Shown here in pieces: positions 21,178 to 31,105 of a stretch of DNA of 64,000 bases. The stretch spans positions 40,609-104,608 of the forward strand of contig CATLHF010000004.1 of the NCBI GenBank assembly GCA_949948835.1, read 5' to 3'. The DNA comes from an uncultured Clostridia bacterium. GTDB lineage: Bacteria > Bacillota > Clostridia > TANB77 > CAG-508. Numbering within the stretch: position 1 is the stretch's first letter; the number at the start of each line of letters is the position of its first letter. The notes below the pieces were generated by a model, which saw nothing but the letters and a program-made list of their open reading frames with translations, did not search any database and was not told the origin of the DNA. The position numbers were made by a program, and so were the translations under genes.

Positions 21178-21325
21178 AATAGAAGATATAAAAAAAATAG
21201 AATGCCCATATTGTGGATATAAAATGCCCATTACATTTAGCAAAGATGCTAGATGCAGTGGCATTTTTGTTAAGTGTAAAGGGAAAAATTGCAAGAAAGT
21301 TTTTGAAATAATAATAAATAAATAA
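21170..21325 (+). CDS. 51-aa zinc-ribbon protein (Com-like), not in the supplied ORF track
   Basis: MIKIEDIKKIECPYCGYKMPITFSKDARCSGIFVKCKGKNCKKVFEIIINK; four Cys (CPYC...CKGKNC) overlapping Gp15 stop. Confidence 0.75.
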   Translation: MIKIEDIKKIECPYCGYKMPITFSKDARCSGIFVKCKGKNCKKVFEIIINK

Positions 21326-21335
21326 ATAAGTCAAG

Positions 21336-21397
21336 TAGAGCCATTATGTGCCGATGACTACCAAGAAAAGAGGTGAGTAAATTGGCAGATGGCTCTA
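21336..21397 (+). promoter_or_regulatory. candidate translational-control stem-loop enclosing the tape-measure RBS/start
   Basis: TAGAGCCAT (21336-21344) pairs perfectly with ATGGCTCTA (21389-21397); inner TGCCG (21349-21353) pairs with TTGGCA region (21383-21387), covering TTG start at 21382. Confidence 0.5.
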
Positions 21398-24300
21398 TTC
21401 GTATTGATACAAAATTAAAAACAAATGGTGTTGAGAAAGGTTTAGATAAAGTTAATAAAGAATTTGAAAAGACAAAAAGTAAAATAAAAGATTTATTTAA
21501 TAATGTAGATTCAAGTTCCTTAGAAAAAAATTTTGACAATATTGCAGATGCGTCTGAAAGAGCAAGTAAATCAATACAAAGTGATTTGAATAAAGCAGAA
21601 AAAACAACAAGTTCTCTTGCAGGAAAAATGAAAAATACAGAAGCAGAACTTAAAGATGTTGAAAATCAAATGGACTTAATTGGTGATAGGATTTATGAAA
21701 GTTTTAAGGCTTTTGAAGGAAAAGGAATAGTTGATTTTGATGATTTTGTACAAAGTCAAATTGAAGCAGATTCAGAATATCAAAAATTAAAAAAACAACA
21801 AGAAGAACTAAATAATAAAAGTGAAGAGTATGCAAAGAAGATTCAAGAAGCAAAAGTAAAACAGCAAGAATTAACATCAGAACTTGAAAAAGCAAAACAG
21901 ATAGAACAAGAAAAATCAACAATAAAAAGCATTAATACAGAAGTTGGTCAGCAAACAGATGCTAATAAAATATTAGATAGTATAAAGACACAAGACCAAT
22001 ACAATGCAAAGTTAGAAGAAACTAAAAGAAAATTAGAAGAAATAGAAATAGCTACTGCAAATGTGGCAAGGCAAAAAGCTACTAATAATGGTGCACTTAA
22101 TACACAAGAAGCTGAGAAGTTAAAACAAAAAGCATTAGAAACCAATACAGAATATCAAAAAATGCAAAGACAATTGCAAATATTAACAGCTAATCAAGGA
22201 AAATTTAAAAATGCAGTAGACAGTACCAAAAAGTCAGTTAAAGGTACAGCTAGTTCAAGTAACTTAATTTCTAAAGGTATTACTAGCGGAATTAAAAAAA
22301 TTGCATTATATGGATTAGCATTATTAAGTATTAGGTCAATATATGGATTGTTATCTAAAACAGCTAATGCGTGGCTTAATAGTACAGATGTAGCTGCAAA
22401 ACAATTGAGAGCAAATTTTGATTATATGACATATGCGGTAGGAAGTGCATTTCAACCAGTATTACAAGGGGTTTGTAATTTACTCTATAAGATGCTAAGC
22501 ATTGTTGCGGCTATAATAAAGACTTTTTCTGGAATTAATATCTTTTCAAAAGCAAGTGCTAAAAATTTTGCTAATATGCAGTCTAGTGCAAGTGGTACAA
22601 ATAAAGAGTTAAAGAGACAATTAGCAAGTTTTGATGAAATGAACAGACTAGAAGATAATAGTTCTAGTGGTGGAGGTGGAGCAGGAACTCCAGCACCAGA
22701 ATTTGATTTATCAAATGTACAAGCTCTTGATTTACAATTAGATGGTTTATATGCAAAATTAAAAGCTATATATGATTTATTTAAACAAGGTTTTGACATA
22801 GGATTTGGAGATACCAATTTTGATGGAATATTAAATGCATTATCAAGTATAAAACAATCTTTAATTGAGATTTGGACTGATCCTAATGTGTTAAATGCAG
22901 CAAGTAATTGTATTGCATCTTGGATATTTAATTTAGGAAAAGTAGTTGGAAGTATAGCAAGTATAGGAGTAAGTATTGCAGAAAATTTACTTGGTGGAAT
23001 TGCTTTATATTTAGAACAGAACAAAGAAAATATAAAACAACATTTAATAAGAATGTTTGATATAAAGGCAGAGTTAGCAAATCTTATAGGAAATTATTGT
23101 GTAGCAATTGCTGATATATATACAATATTTAGAAGCAATGAAGCAAAACAAGTTACAGCAGATATAATTGGAATATTTACTGAAGGTTTTTTTGGAGTAA
23201 CTGAAGTTGCAGGAAAAATTTTTAATGATTTACTTTATATAATCACCCAACCAATAATTGAAAATAAAGATTTAATAAAAGAAACACTTTCAGGAATGTT
23301 TGAACCAGTGCATATTGTTCTTGACACTCTAAAGAAGGGAATAGAAAATACTTTTTCAAAATTTAGAGAAGTTTATGATACATATATTAGTCCAGCAGTT
23401 GAAAATATAAAAAATGGATTTAGCAGTATATTAGAAACTTTCTTAAATGTTTGGAATGATAATATAAATCCTTTATTAACAACAATAGGAGAAAATTTTA
23501 GTACATTATGGTCAGAACATATTCAACCTATGGTAGATAAGTTATTAGAGTTCTTTGGAAAACTAATTAATGGAATATCAGAGTTGTGGAATACTTGGCT
23601 TGTACCAATTATAAATTGGTTAGTTGAGACTTTGGTTCCTATATTAACACCAATAATAGAATCATTGTGGAAAACAATATCAGGTATATTTGCAGGAATT
23701 ATGGATGTACTTGGTGGAATATGGGATGCATTAAGTGGATTGATAGATTTTATTGTTGGAGTATTTACTGGAGACTGGGAACAAGCATGGGAAGGTATAA
23801 AAGAGTTTTTTAGTGGAATATGGGATGCAATAAAAGGAATAGTAGAAACTGTATGGAATGCAATATGTGGCATTGTAGAAACAGCGATTAATCTAGTATG
23901 GGGAGTAATTCAGGCAGTATTATCAACAATTCAAAAAATATGGGAAGTAATATGGAATGCTATAAGTTCAGTTGCATGTGCAATTTGGAATGCTATTTCT
24001 TCTTTTATTTCTTCAGCTATAAATGGAATTAAAAATGTAATTTCTAATATTTTAAATGCAATAAAAAATGTATGGAACAATGTTTGGAGTACAGTTAAAA
24101 GTGTAGCATCATCAATTTGGAATGGAATTACAGGAATAATAAGTGGTGTAATAAATGGAATCAAAAATACTATATCAAATGTACTAAATACAATTAAAAC
24201 TATATGGACTAATATATGGAATGGTTTAAAGACAACAACTACTAATATATTTAATGGAATATGGAACAGCATTAAAGGAGTAATTAATTCTATTCTTGGT

Positions 24301-24720
24301 GGAATAGAAGCAATGGTAAATGGTGTTATAAATGGACTTAATAAAATGATTGGTGCAATGAATAAATTAAGTTTTGATGTTCCAGATTGGGTTCCTGGTA
24401 TAGGAGGAAATAAATTTGGATTTAATATACCAACATTAAATACAATTTCTATCCCAAGACTTGCAAGAGGTGGTATAGTAAGTCAACCTACAAGAGCAAT
24501 TGTAGGAGAGGCAGGAAGAGAAGCAATACTTCCTTTAGAAAACAATATGGGATGGGTAGATGAAATTATAGATAAATTTATAGAAAGAATTAAAGAATTA
24601 AAAGAAGATGATAATGGAGAAATAAATATCAATGTAATACTAGATGGAGAAATAATTGAAAGAAGACGACAACAAAGAAAAGAAAGATTAATCCTTGCTA
24701 CAAATGGGAGGTATCGCTGA
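21382..24720 (+). CDS. tail tape measure protein
   Basis: >1100 aa, coiled coil plus hydrophobic Trp-rich repeats (IWNAISS..., VWNNVWSTVKS...), C-terminal GGIVSQPTRAIVGEAGREAILPL. Confidence 0.9.
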   Translation: MADGSIRIDTKLKTNGVEKGLDKVNKEFEKTKSKIKDLFNNVDSSSLEKNFDNIADASERASKSIQSDLNKAEKTTSSLAGKMKNTEAELKDVENQMDLIGDRIYESFKAFEGKGIVDFDDFVQSQIEADSEYQKLKKQQEELNNKSEEYAKKIQEAKVKQQELTSELEKAKQIEQEKSTIKSINTEVGQQTDANKILDSIKTQDQYNAKLEETKRKLEEIEIATANVARQKATNNGALNTQEAEKLKQKALETNTEYQKMQRQLQILTANQGKFKNAVDSTKKSVKGTASSSNLISKGITSGIKKIALYGLALLSIRSIYGLLSKTANAWLNSTDVAAKQLRANFDYMTYAVGSAFQPVLQGVCNLLYKMLSIVAAIIKTFSGINIFSKASAKNFANMQSSASGTNKELKRQLASFDEMNRLEDNSSSGGGGAGTPAPEFDLSNVQALDLQLDGLYAKLKAIYDLFKQGFDIGFGDTNFDGILNALSSIKQSLIEIWTDPNVLNAASNCIASWIFNLGKVVGSIASIGVSIAENLLGGIALYLEQNKENIKQHLIRMFDIKAELANLIGNYCVAIADIYTIFRSNEAKQVTADIIGIFTEGFFGVTEVAGKIFNDLLYIITQPIIENKDLIKETLSGMFEPVHIVLDTLKKGIENTFSKFREVYDTYISPAVENIKNGFSSILETFLNVWNDNINPLLTTIGENFSTLWSEHIQPMVDKLLEFFGKLINGISELWNTWLVPIINWLVETLVPILTPIIESLWKTISGIFAGIMDVLGGIWDALSGLIDFIVGVFTGDWEQAWEGIKEFFSGIWDAIKGIVETVWNAICGIVETAINLVWGVIQAVLSTIQKIWEVIWNAISSVACAIWNAISSFISSAINGIKNVISNILNAIKNVWNNVWSTVKSVASSIWNGITGIISGVINGIKNTISNVLNTIKTIWTNIWNGLKTTTTNIFNGIWNSIKGVINSILGGIEAMVNGVINGLNKMIGAMNKLSFDVPDWVPGIGGNKFGFNIPTLNTISIPRLARGGIVSQPTRAIVGEAGREAILPLENNMGWVDEIIDKFIERIKELKEDDNGEININVILDGEIIERRRQQRKERLILATNGRYR

Positions 24721-25112
24721 TGAAATTTAATGGTAATTTATTAAAGTTAAATGGAAAAGTAATAAAAAAAATTATTGATTATGATATACAAAGAAACAAA
24801 TTATGGGGATCAGATTCTGGAAGAAATATGGCTGGAAGTAATAAAGGTTCATTAGTAGGCAGATATCCAAAATTGTTATTAAATATAGGTAAAACAACTA
24901 GTGATGAAATGTCTGAATTAGAGTTAATATTAGATGAAGCAGTAATTACAGTAGAATACTACAATAATAAATATAAATGTACATGTACAGGAGAATTTTA
25001 TGCTGGAGATTATAAAGAAAGTCTAAAAAGAAAGAGCAGCATGGAATATAAACCATTTACAGTAAACTTAATTCCAAATGAAAGTGAGGATAGACATGTT
25101 AAAAACAAATAA
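24720..25112 (+). CDS. distal tail-like protein
   Basis: Position between tape measure and tail endopeptidase. Confidence 0.6.
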   Translation: MKFNGNLLKLNGKVIKKIIDYDIQRNKLWGSDSGRNMAGSNKGSLVGRYPKLLLNIGKTTSDEMSELELILDEAVITVEYYNNKYKCTCTGEFYAGDYKESLKRKSSMEYKPFTVNLIPNESEDRHVKNK

Positions 25113-27204
25113 TAGTTTTAAAGAAAAAATGAAGACATATGGAAAACAACTTAATATGCTTTTAAATTTCGGAAAAACAACTATTGATAAAACATATATA
25201 AAAAGTGCTGAACCTTCTGTGAATGGTGAAATGTTTACTTCTATAATGAGACAATTAACATTAGAAGTAGAAAATTATACAAGTATAGAAGTGGACAAGA
25301 TATTAACAGTAAGACAAGTAAATGAAAGAAAAGTAAGAGAAATAAATAATAGTAGAGTTAAATATTTAGCAACAGATTTAGACAAATCTTATACTGTAGA
25401 TGAAGTTAATAAAATGTCATCAGGGATGTTATCAAGTACAAGAGTAAAATATTTAATAGATAAAGAAAGCAGAGAAAATATAGGCTCTGCTTCTTCTATT
25501 AATGTTAAATTAGGAGTAAGAGTATCTGAATTTGAGAATTACGAGTATATTGATTATGGAGAATTTGTTGTATTCGATAAAGAAGATGTTGTGGATAAAA
25601 ATTCAACTAAACTATATTTATTCGACCATTTAATAGATACTCATATAAAATATGATGATGATCCTTTAAGTTTGGATTATGAAAATGAAGAAATAACAGT
25701 TCTTATGCTTCTACAAGCTATTTGTAATAAATTTGAGTTTCAATTAAAGACAACCAATTTTGCAAATAGCAATAAAAGAATTTATGAAGATAAATATTTA
25801 GGTTTAGATCTAACTTATAGAGATATATTAGATGAAATAGCAGCAACAGCAAGTGGCTTTATAAAGATATTTAATAAAGACTTATATGTAGCTTACCCAC
25901 AAGAAACAGGAGAAACAATAGATGAGTATGATTTAGAAAAATTATCAATAGGAAAATTAGTTGGTCCATTTAATAGTGTTGTATTAGGAAGAAGTCCACA
26001 AGAAGACAATATTTATTTTCCAAGTAATATGAAAGATGAAGACAGAATTTCTATAAGGATAGATAATAATCAAATAATGGATAGAAATAGAGAAGACTTT
26101 ATTGAAGAAATCTACAATAAAATTAATGGACTATGTTATTATTCTTTTGAATTTACAAGCTTTGGCTTTGGTTATTTTGAATTTGGAGATATAGTTACCC
26201 TTAAGAATCTAAAAGGAGAAGAATTTAAAACTATATTATTTAACATCATACAAAATATAGATTCTGGAATAAAGGAAAAAAGCTATACTAAGGAAACTAA
26301 TTATTCTGAAACAAAATATGAATATGCAACAGGAATTGAAAAAAGAATTACAAATACAGAAATAATTTGTAACAAACAAGATAATCAGATTAAGTTGTTA
26401 ATAGAACAGCAGGACAACAATGAAAGTAAAATGAACTCTATTACAATGGATTTAGAATCTACAGAATTAAAAATTCAAAATGTAGAAAATGAAACAAAAG
26501 AAGCGGTCGAAAGTTTAAAGCAAACTATTGATGGACTTACTAATACTGTCTCTACTACTGGTGGAGACAATATTTTTGCATATGCTTCAGATAATTTTAG
26601 TGGTCATATAGAAGAATATTCAAATACAGAAATTAAAAATAATTCCGTAAGTGGATTGGGTTATAAAATAAAAGTTGGAACTGCTAAACAAATAATTCAA
26701 ATAAAAAATGGTATTTATACAATAAGTTTCTTGTATAAAAAATTAGTAACATTAGCAAATGGAAGAGTCACTATAAATGGAAAAAATTATGTATTAGAAA
26801 ATACAGGAGATAATTTTAAAGAAAAAGTAATTACAATTGAAGTTACTTCAAATACGATTGAATATAGCATCTACTCTGATACAGAGGATGCTTTTATTTT
26901 GTGCGATTTAATGGGTAATTTAGGAAATACGAAACAAACTTGGACACAAAATGCTAATGAAACAATTACAGACACAGTACAAATTGGAAAAGGTATTAAA
27001 GTAAAGTCTAGCACCAAAAATACAGAATTAAAAGCGGATGCAGATGGTGTAAGAATAGATAATGTAAATACTAATGAAACAGTAGCTGAATTTACTGATA
27101 AGGGAATGGAGACAGAAGAAATGATTGTTAGAGGTAAAGCACAAATCGCTGGTATGCTTGTTCAACAAGTAGATTCTCAAATATGGTTAAGCAGTCTATT
27201 GTAG
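25096..27204 (+). CDS. phage tail protein (Prophage_tail / endopeptidase-like)
   Basis: Large ORF following Dit; fibre-like C-terminus. Confidence 0.65.
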   Translation: MLKTNNSFKEKMKTYGKQLNMLLNFGKTTIDKTYIKSAEPSVNGEMFTSIMRQLTLEVENYTSIEVDKILTVRQVNERKVREINNSRVKYLATDLDKSYTVDEVNKMSSGMLSSTRVKYLIDKESRENIGSASSINVKLGVRVSEFENYEYIDYGEFVVFDKEDVVDKNSTKLYLFDHLIDTHIKYDDDPLSLDYENEEITVLMLLQAICNKFEFQLKTTNFANSNKRIYEDKYLGLDLTYRDILDEIAATASGFIKIFNKDLYVAYPQETGETIDEYDLEKLSIGKLVGPFNSVVLGRSPQEDNIYFPSNMKDEDRISIRIDNNQIMDRNREDFIEEIYNKINGLCYYSFEFTSFGFGYFEFGDIVTLKNLKGEEFKTILFNIIQNIDSGIKEKSYTKETNYSETKYEYATGIEKRITNTEIICNKQDNQIKLLIEQQDNNESKMNSITMDLESTELKIQNVENETKEAVESLKQTIDGLTNTVSTTGGDNIFAYASDNFSGHIEEYSNTEIKNNSVSGLGYKIKVGTAKQIIQIKNGIYTISFLYKKLVTLANGRVTINGKNYVLENTGDNFKEKVITIEVTSNTIEYSIYSDTEDAFILCDLMGNLGNTKQTWTQNANETITDTVQIGKGIKVKSSTKNTELKADADGVRIDNVNTNETVAEFTDKGMETEEMIVRGKAQIAGMLVQQVDSQIWLSSLL

Positions 27205-27216
27205 AAAGGAGCAAAT

Positions 27217-28959
27217 ATGGCAAGTAGTGGTTCTTTTGGAACTAGTGGATATAGTGGTCGATATTTAACATTTAATTGGTGGACAAATGGTAGAAGTATA
27301 GATGGAAACTATACTGATATAGGATGGAACTTGGTAGGTAGTGGAGGCAGTACAACTAGTTGGTATATGGCTGGTAATTTTAAAGTAGTTATTGATGGAG
27401 AGCAAGTTTATTATTCATCTAGTCGTATAAGATTATATAATGGTACTACTGTTGCAAGTGGTACAAAAAGAATTTATCATGATGGTCAAGGCAATAAACA
27501 GTTTAGTGCATATGCTGAAGCAGGTATATATACAGTTGCTGTAAATTGTTCTGGTAGTGGTAGTTGGTGGTTAGATAATATACCAAGATATTTGAATAGT
27601 ATCAATATTTATAATAATGGAAATGCCTTAAACTCTATTAGTGTAAAATGGACTTGTGATCCAAGAAGAGACTGGACACAATATTCACTTAATGGTGGAG
27701 GCTGGACTGATGCTAACGATTCAGTAGCTGGAGATGGAAAAAGTGGAACATTTACTATTGGAAATTTAGCACCTAATACTTCTTATAATGTAAGAGTTAG
27801 ATTAAGGAGAGCTGATAGTGGATTATGGTCTGAAAGTGGTACGATAACAATTGCAACTAAAAATAAAGCAACGATAACATCTCCAGGAGCAAATTTTTCT
27901 CTAAATAGTAATAATGCATTGACCGTTAATTGTACAAACCCTAGTGGAAATCAAATTGCTTATTTTTTAGATTGTCCTTCAGGCACAAGAAGATTAACAT
28001 CAGGAAAAACAACAGCAACTTCTTATACTTGGACTGCTGCACAAATTCTTTCAATGCTTCAGTATTGTAAGAATGCAAACTCTGTTTCAATAAAAGTTGG
28101 AGTAATTACATATGGAAATAGTGAATATTATGATGAAAAAGTAGGAACTTTGAATGTTGTTAATTCAAATCCTACTTTTAATAATTTTGTATATGAAGAT
28201 GTAAATTCAAAAACAATTGCATTAACAGGAAACAATCAATATATTGTAAAAGGATATAGCAATGTAAAAGCAATAATATCTACTGCAAATAAGGCAGTTG
28301 CAAAGAATTATGCAACAATGTCTAAATATAGGTTTGTAATAGGTAGTAGTCAAGTAGATGTAAATTATTCAGATACTGCAAATGTACAAGCTACTATTAA
28401 TTCAGTAAAAAGCAACATTTTTACAATGTATGCAATTGATAGCAGAAATAATAGTTCATTTAAACAAATATCTCCAGCACGATATATTGACTATTCAGCA
28501 ATTACAATAAACAAAGTAGAAGTTACAAGAGAGAATGGAATTGGATCTATTTCAACTCTTAAATTTAATGGATCTATATGGGAAGGAAGTTTTGGTGCAG
28601 TATTAAATGAAATTAAAAGTTGTTCATACAAGTATAAAGAAACAACAGCATCATCTTGGAAAAATGGAGGAACAGTATTAAATCCAATTAGGAATGGAAA
28701 AAATTTCTCTTTTGAAGGATTGATAAAGGGAGACTTGGGAGCAAATGGATTTGATATAAATAAAAGTTACAATATTCAAGTTACTATATCAGATAAATTA
28801 ACAACAACAACATATGACTTCGTTTTAGGAAGTGGAAAACCTGGCATAGCGATAACTAAAAATGGAATTGCTATAAATGGAATGTATAATGAAAATCTAG
28901 GAGGGGCATTACAAATATGGAATGGTAATGTTTATATAGATGGAGTAAAAATAAATTAA
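27217..28959 (+). CDS. phage tail/baseplate protein, DUF859-like with fibronectin-like region
   Basis: MASSGSFGTSGYSGRYLTFNWW...; SYNVRVRLRRADSGLWSESGTITIAT Fn3-like segment. Confidence 0.65.
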   Translation: MASSGSFGTSGYSGRYLTFNWWTNGRSIDGNYTDIGWNLVGSGGSTTSWYMAGNFKVVIDGEQVYYSSSRIRLYNGTTVASGTKRIYHDGQGNKQFSAYAEAGIYTVAVNCSGSGSWWLDNIPRYLNSINIYNNGNALNSISVKWTCDPRRDWTQYSLNGGGWTDANDSVAGDGKSGTFTIGNLAPNTSYNVRVRLRRADSGLWSESGTITIATKNKATITSPGANFSLNSNNALTVNCTNPSGNQIAYFLDCPSGTRRLTSGKTTATSYTWTAAQILSMLQYCKNANSVSIKVGVITYGNSEYYDEKVGTLNVVNSNPTFNNFVYEDVNSKTIALTGNNQYIVKGYSNVKAIISTANKAVAKNYATMSKYRFVIGSSQVDVNYSDTANVQATINSVKSNIFTMYAIDSRNNSSFKQISPARYIDYSAITINKVEVTRENGIGSISTLKFNGSIWEGSFGAVLNEIKSCSYKYKETTASSWKNGGTVLNPIRNGKNFSFEGLIKGDLGANGFDINKSYNIQVTISDKLTTTTYDFVLGSGKPGIAITKNGIAINGMYNENLGGALQIWNGNVYIDGVKIN

Positions 28960-28975
28960 GATAGGAGGAATGAAG

Positions 28976-30718
28976 ATGCCTAAATTTACAAGTTTTTTAA
29001 ATCTATTTATGTGGGATACAAATAACTCAGAAGATTTAGATTCTAATTATGATATTGACAGGGCAACAAATGACAACTGGAAAGCAATAGATGCAAAAAT
29101 GAAAGACTTACATGATACTAAAGTAGATAAAGTATCTGGCAAAGGATTATCTACAAACGATTTTACAACACTATTAAAAGATAAATTAAATGGAATAGCA
29201 TCAGGAGCACAGGTGAATGTTTTAGAAAATCTTACTTTAGGAGGACAAGCATTAGCGAAAAATAATAAAACAATAGAAATAAAGGATGCCGAGGTTACAA
29301 ATGCAAGAGCATCCGCAATTAAAAATAAAACTTTTACTAGTGTAGATGCTAGAATTGAAGAATTAGAACAAGATGTTGAAAACATAGAATCTTCAAGAGG
29401 TCATGTATATGGAGTAAGAAGAAAAAAATCAAACAATACTTCAGTAGCATGGGAAAGAATAGAAGATGGTATTGGACTAATTGCAAATGCAACTAAGAAT
29501 GGAGGAACAGTACAAAATGATTTTGACAACTTATCGCCATGGAAAGATATTATATCTTTTAATTTAGATTTAACAACAGGAAAGAAAAAAGCTTACTTTG
29601 GAGATGCAGATTTTAAATTTGATGGAACAAATGGAGATGTATATACTCATATTCCTACATTTTGGCTAAAAATATATGAAGAAAATGATTATATGTATAT
29701 TTTAATTGCAGATCATGCACGAAGCGGATTTACAGAAATAAAAGAATTTGATATTGCAAGATATCTAACAGGTATTGGAGCAGATGGAAAATTACATAGT
29801 TATAGTGGATTACCTGGAGCAGATTTCAAAAATATAAATCAATATAGAACATTGGTAAAAAGTCTTGGAGATGATTATTGTTTAATGGATTGGAGATACT
29901 TTGCAATTCAATGCTTATATTTAGTAGAATATGCAAGTTTTAATTCACAAGATAAACTTGGAAATGGTATGTCTTCAATGAGACATAATAATGGAGATGT
30001 TGCGTTAGTAGCAGAAACAAATACAAATAGAATTATAATAAATACTTCAGGAGGTAATGCGTTTATAGTAGGACAGCAAGTAAGGATTGGAGGATACGAT
30101 AATTCATCAGCAGCAATGAGAACCATAACTGCTATAAATAATTATGAAGATAATAATATTACAGGAAAAGAAATTATTTTCGATGGAGAACCAATAGCAA
30201 GCATTACATTATCTACATATATTTGGACAGGTGTTCAAAATGCAGGTGGTTGCGATACATTAGGAATGAAATCAGGTTGCCTTGTAAATGACAGTAAACA
30301 CAATGTTATATATAGAGGTATAGAAGGAATATTGGGAAATATATTCCAATTTGTAGATGGAATAAACATAAAAGATTGTGAAGCTTATATTTGCTATGAT
30401 CCTACTCAATATGTTTCAGACAAATTTGAAGCACCATATGAGAAACTAGGATATGTGAATTCGAAACAAGAAGGATATGGAAAAACATTAGGATTTGATA
30501 TAAATCATCCACTTATACAACTTCCTAGTGAAATTGGAGGAAGCACTACAACCGGAACATCTGATTATTATTGGTGTTCTGCAACTGGAAACAGGGTGGC
30601 TCGTGGTGGGGGTCATTCGGACAATGGTGCTACCGGTGGCTTGTGGTGTTGGGCCTTGAACCTCTCTTCTTCGAATGCGGCTTGGGCTTGTGGGGCTCGT
30701 GTTCTTAAATACCAGTAA
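28976..30718 (+). CDS. DGR target: tail fibre/receptor-binding protein with C-terminal variable CLec-like domain
   Basis: C-terminus RVARGGGHSDNGATGGLWCWALNLSSSNAAWACGARVL is a near-copy of the downstream TR with substitutions at TR adenines. Confidence 0.9.
   Translation: MPKFTSFLNLFMWDTNNSEDLDSNYDIDRATNDNWKAIDAKMKDLHDTKVDKVSGKGLSTNDFTTLLKDKLNGIASGAQVNVLENLTLGGQALAKNNKTIEIKDAEVTNARASAIKNKTFTSVDARIEELEQDVENIESSRGHVYGVRRKKSNNTSVAWERIEDGIGLIANATKNGGTVQNDFDNLSPWKDIISFNLDLTTGKKKAYFGDADFKFDGTNGDVYTHIPTFWLKIYEENDYMYILIADHARSGFTEIKEFDIARYLTGIGADGKLHSYSGLPGADFKNINQYRTLVKSLGDDYCLMDWRYFAIQCLYLVEYASFNSQDKLGNGMSSMRHNNGDVALVAETNTNRIIINTSGGNAFIVGQQVRIGGYDNSSAAMRTITAINNYEDNNITGKEIIFDGEPIASITLSTYIWTGVQNAGGCDTLGMKSGCLVNDSKHNVIYRGIEGILGNIFQFVDGINIKDCEAYICYDPTQYVSDKFEAPYEKLGYVNSKQEGYGKTLGFDINHPLIQLPSEIGGSTTTGTSDYYWCSATGNRVARGGGHSDNGATGGLWCWALNLSSSNAAWACGARVLKYQ
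30593..30703 (+). repeat. DGR variable repeat (VR)
   Basis: 111-bp alignment to TR at +264: 15 mismatches, 14 at TR adenine positions, 1 non-A (T->G at 30606). Confidence 0.95.
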
Positions 30719-30726
30719 AGTAGGGG

Positions 30727-30750
30727 TCTGGGGGCGACCAGCCTCCCAGA
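30727..30750 (+). promoter_or_regulatory. GC-rich hairpin immediately 3' of VR gene (candidate DGR target-recognition hairpin and/or terminator)
   Basis: TCTGGG GGC GACCA GCC T CCCAGA inverted repeat in AT-rich surroundings. Confidence 0.55.
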
Positions 30751-30856
30751 TAAATTAACTGAATTGTAGAGTAGTTATTTTTTGTCAAAAAATTTTATAT
30801 AATATCTAACAAAAAGGGATTTGATGTGTAGTAGCCTGCTATTTGCTTTCTGTTTG

Positions 30857-30967
30857 AGGGTGGCTCATGTTGGGGGTAATTCGAACAATGGTGCTAACGA
30901 TGGCTTGTGGTATTGGAACTTGAACAACTCTTCTTCGAATGCGAATTGGAATTGTGGGGCTCGTGTT
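30857..30967 (+). repeat. DGR template repeat (TR)
   Basis: Asn(AAY)-rich copy of VR: VAHVGGNSNNGANDGLWYWNLNNSSSNANWNCGARVF; noncoding, upstream of RT. Confidence 0.95.
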
Positions 30968-31105
30968 TTTATTTTTGTAGATAATAATTTATATTTACAC
31001 ATCATCTTCCTCAGCTCTTGCTGAAAATTAGTCGAACTGGACTAGCTTAGTAGTTCCTTTTGAATCGAAAAGCTGGTAGACAAAAATAAGATAACCAGGA
31101 GTAAT
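30857..31105 (+). ncRNA. putative DGR TR RNA including structured TR-RT spacer
   Basis: Three consecutive hairpins predicted by eye after TR: 31011-31024, 31034-31056, 31057-31072. Confidence 0.5.

Noticed and set aside
22485-23024. Long minus-strand ORF within tape measure gene
   Set aside because: Antisense to a clearly coding tape-measure region; low-GC antisense ORFs of this kind are frequent in the track.
23700-24300. Repeated Trp/Asn-rich segments in tape measure (IWNAI, VWNNVW)
   Set aside because: Ordinary periodic tape-measure composition, not a separate repeat element.
10000-31000. Possible further CGG frameshifts in phage structural genes
   Set aside because: All CGG triplets I found there (e.g. 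22265, 22437, 26505, 29708, 30618, 30679) are out of frame in the coding sequence.
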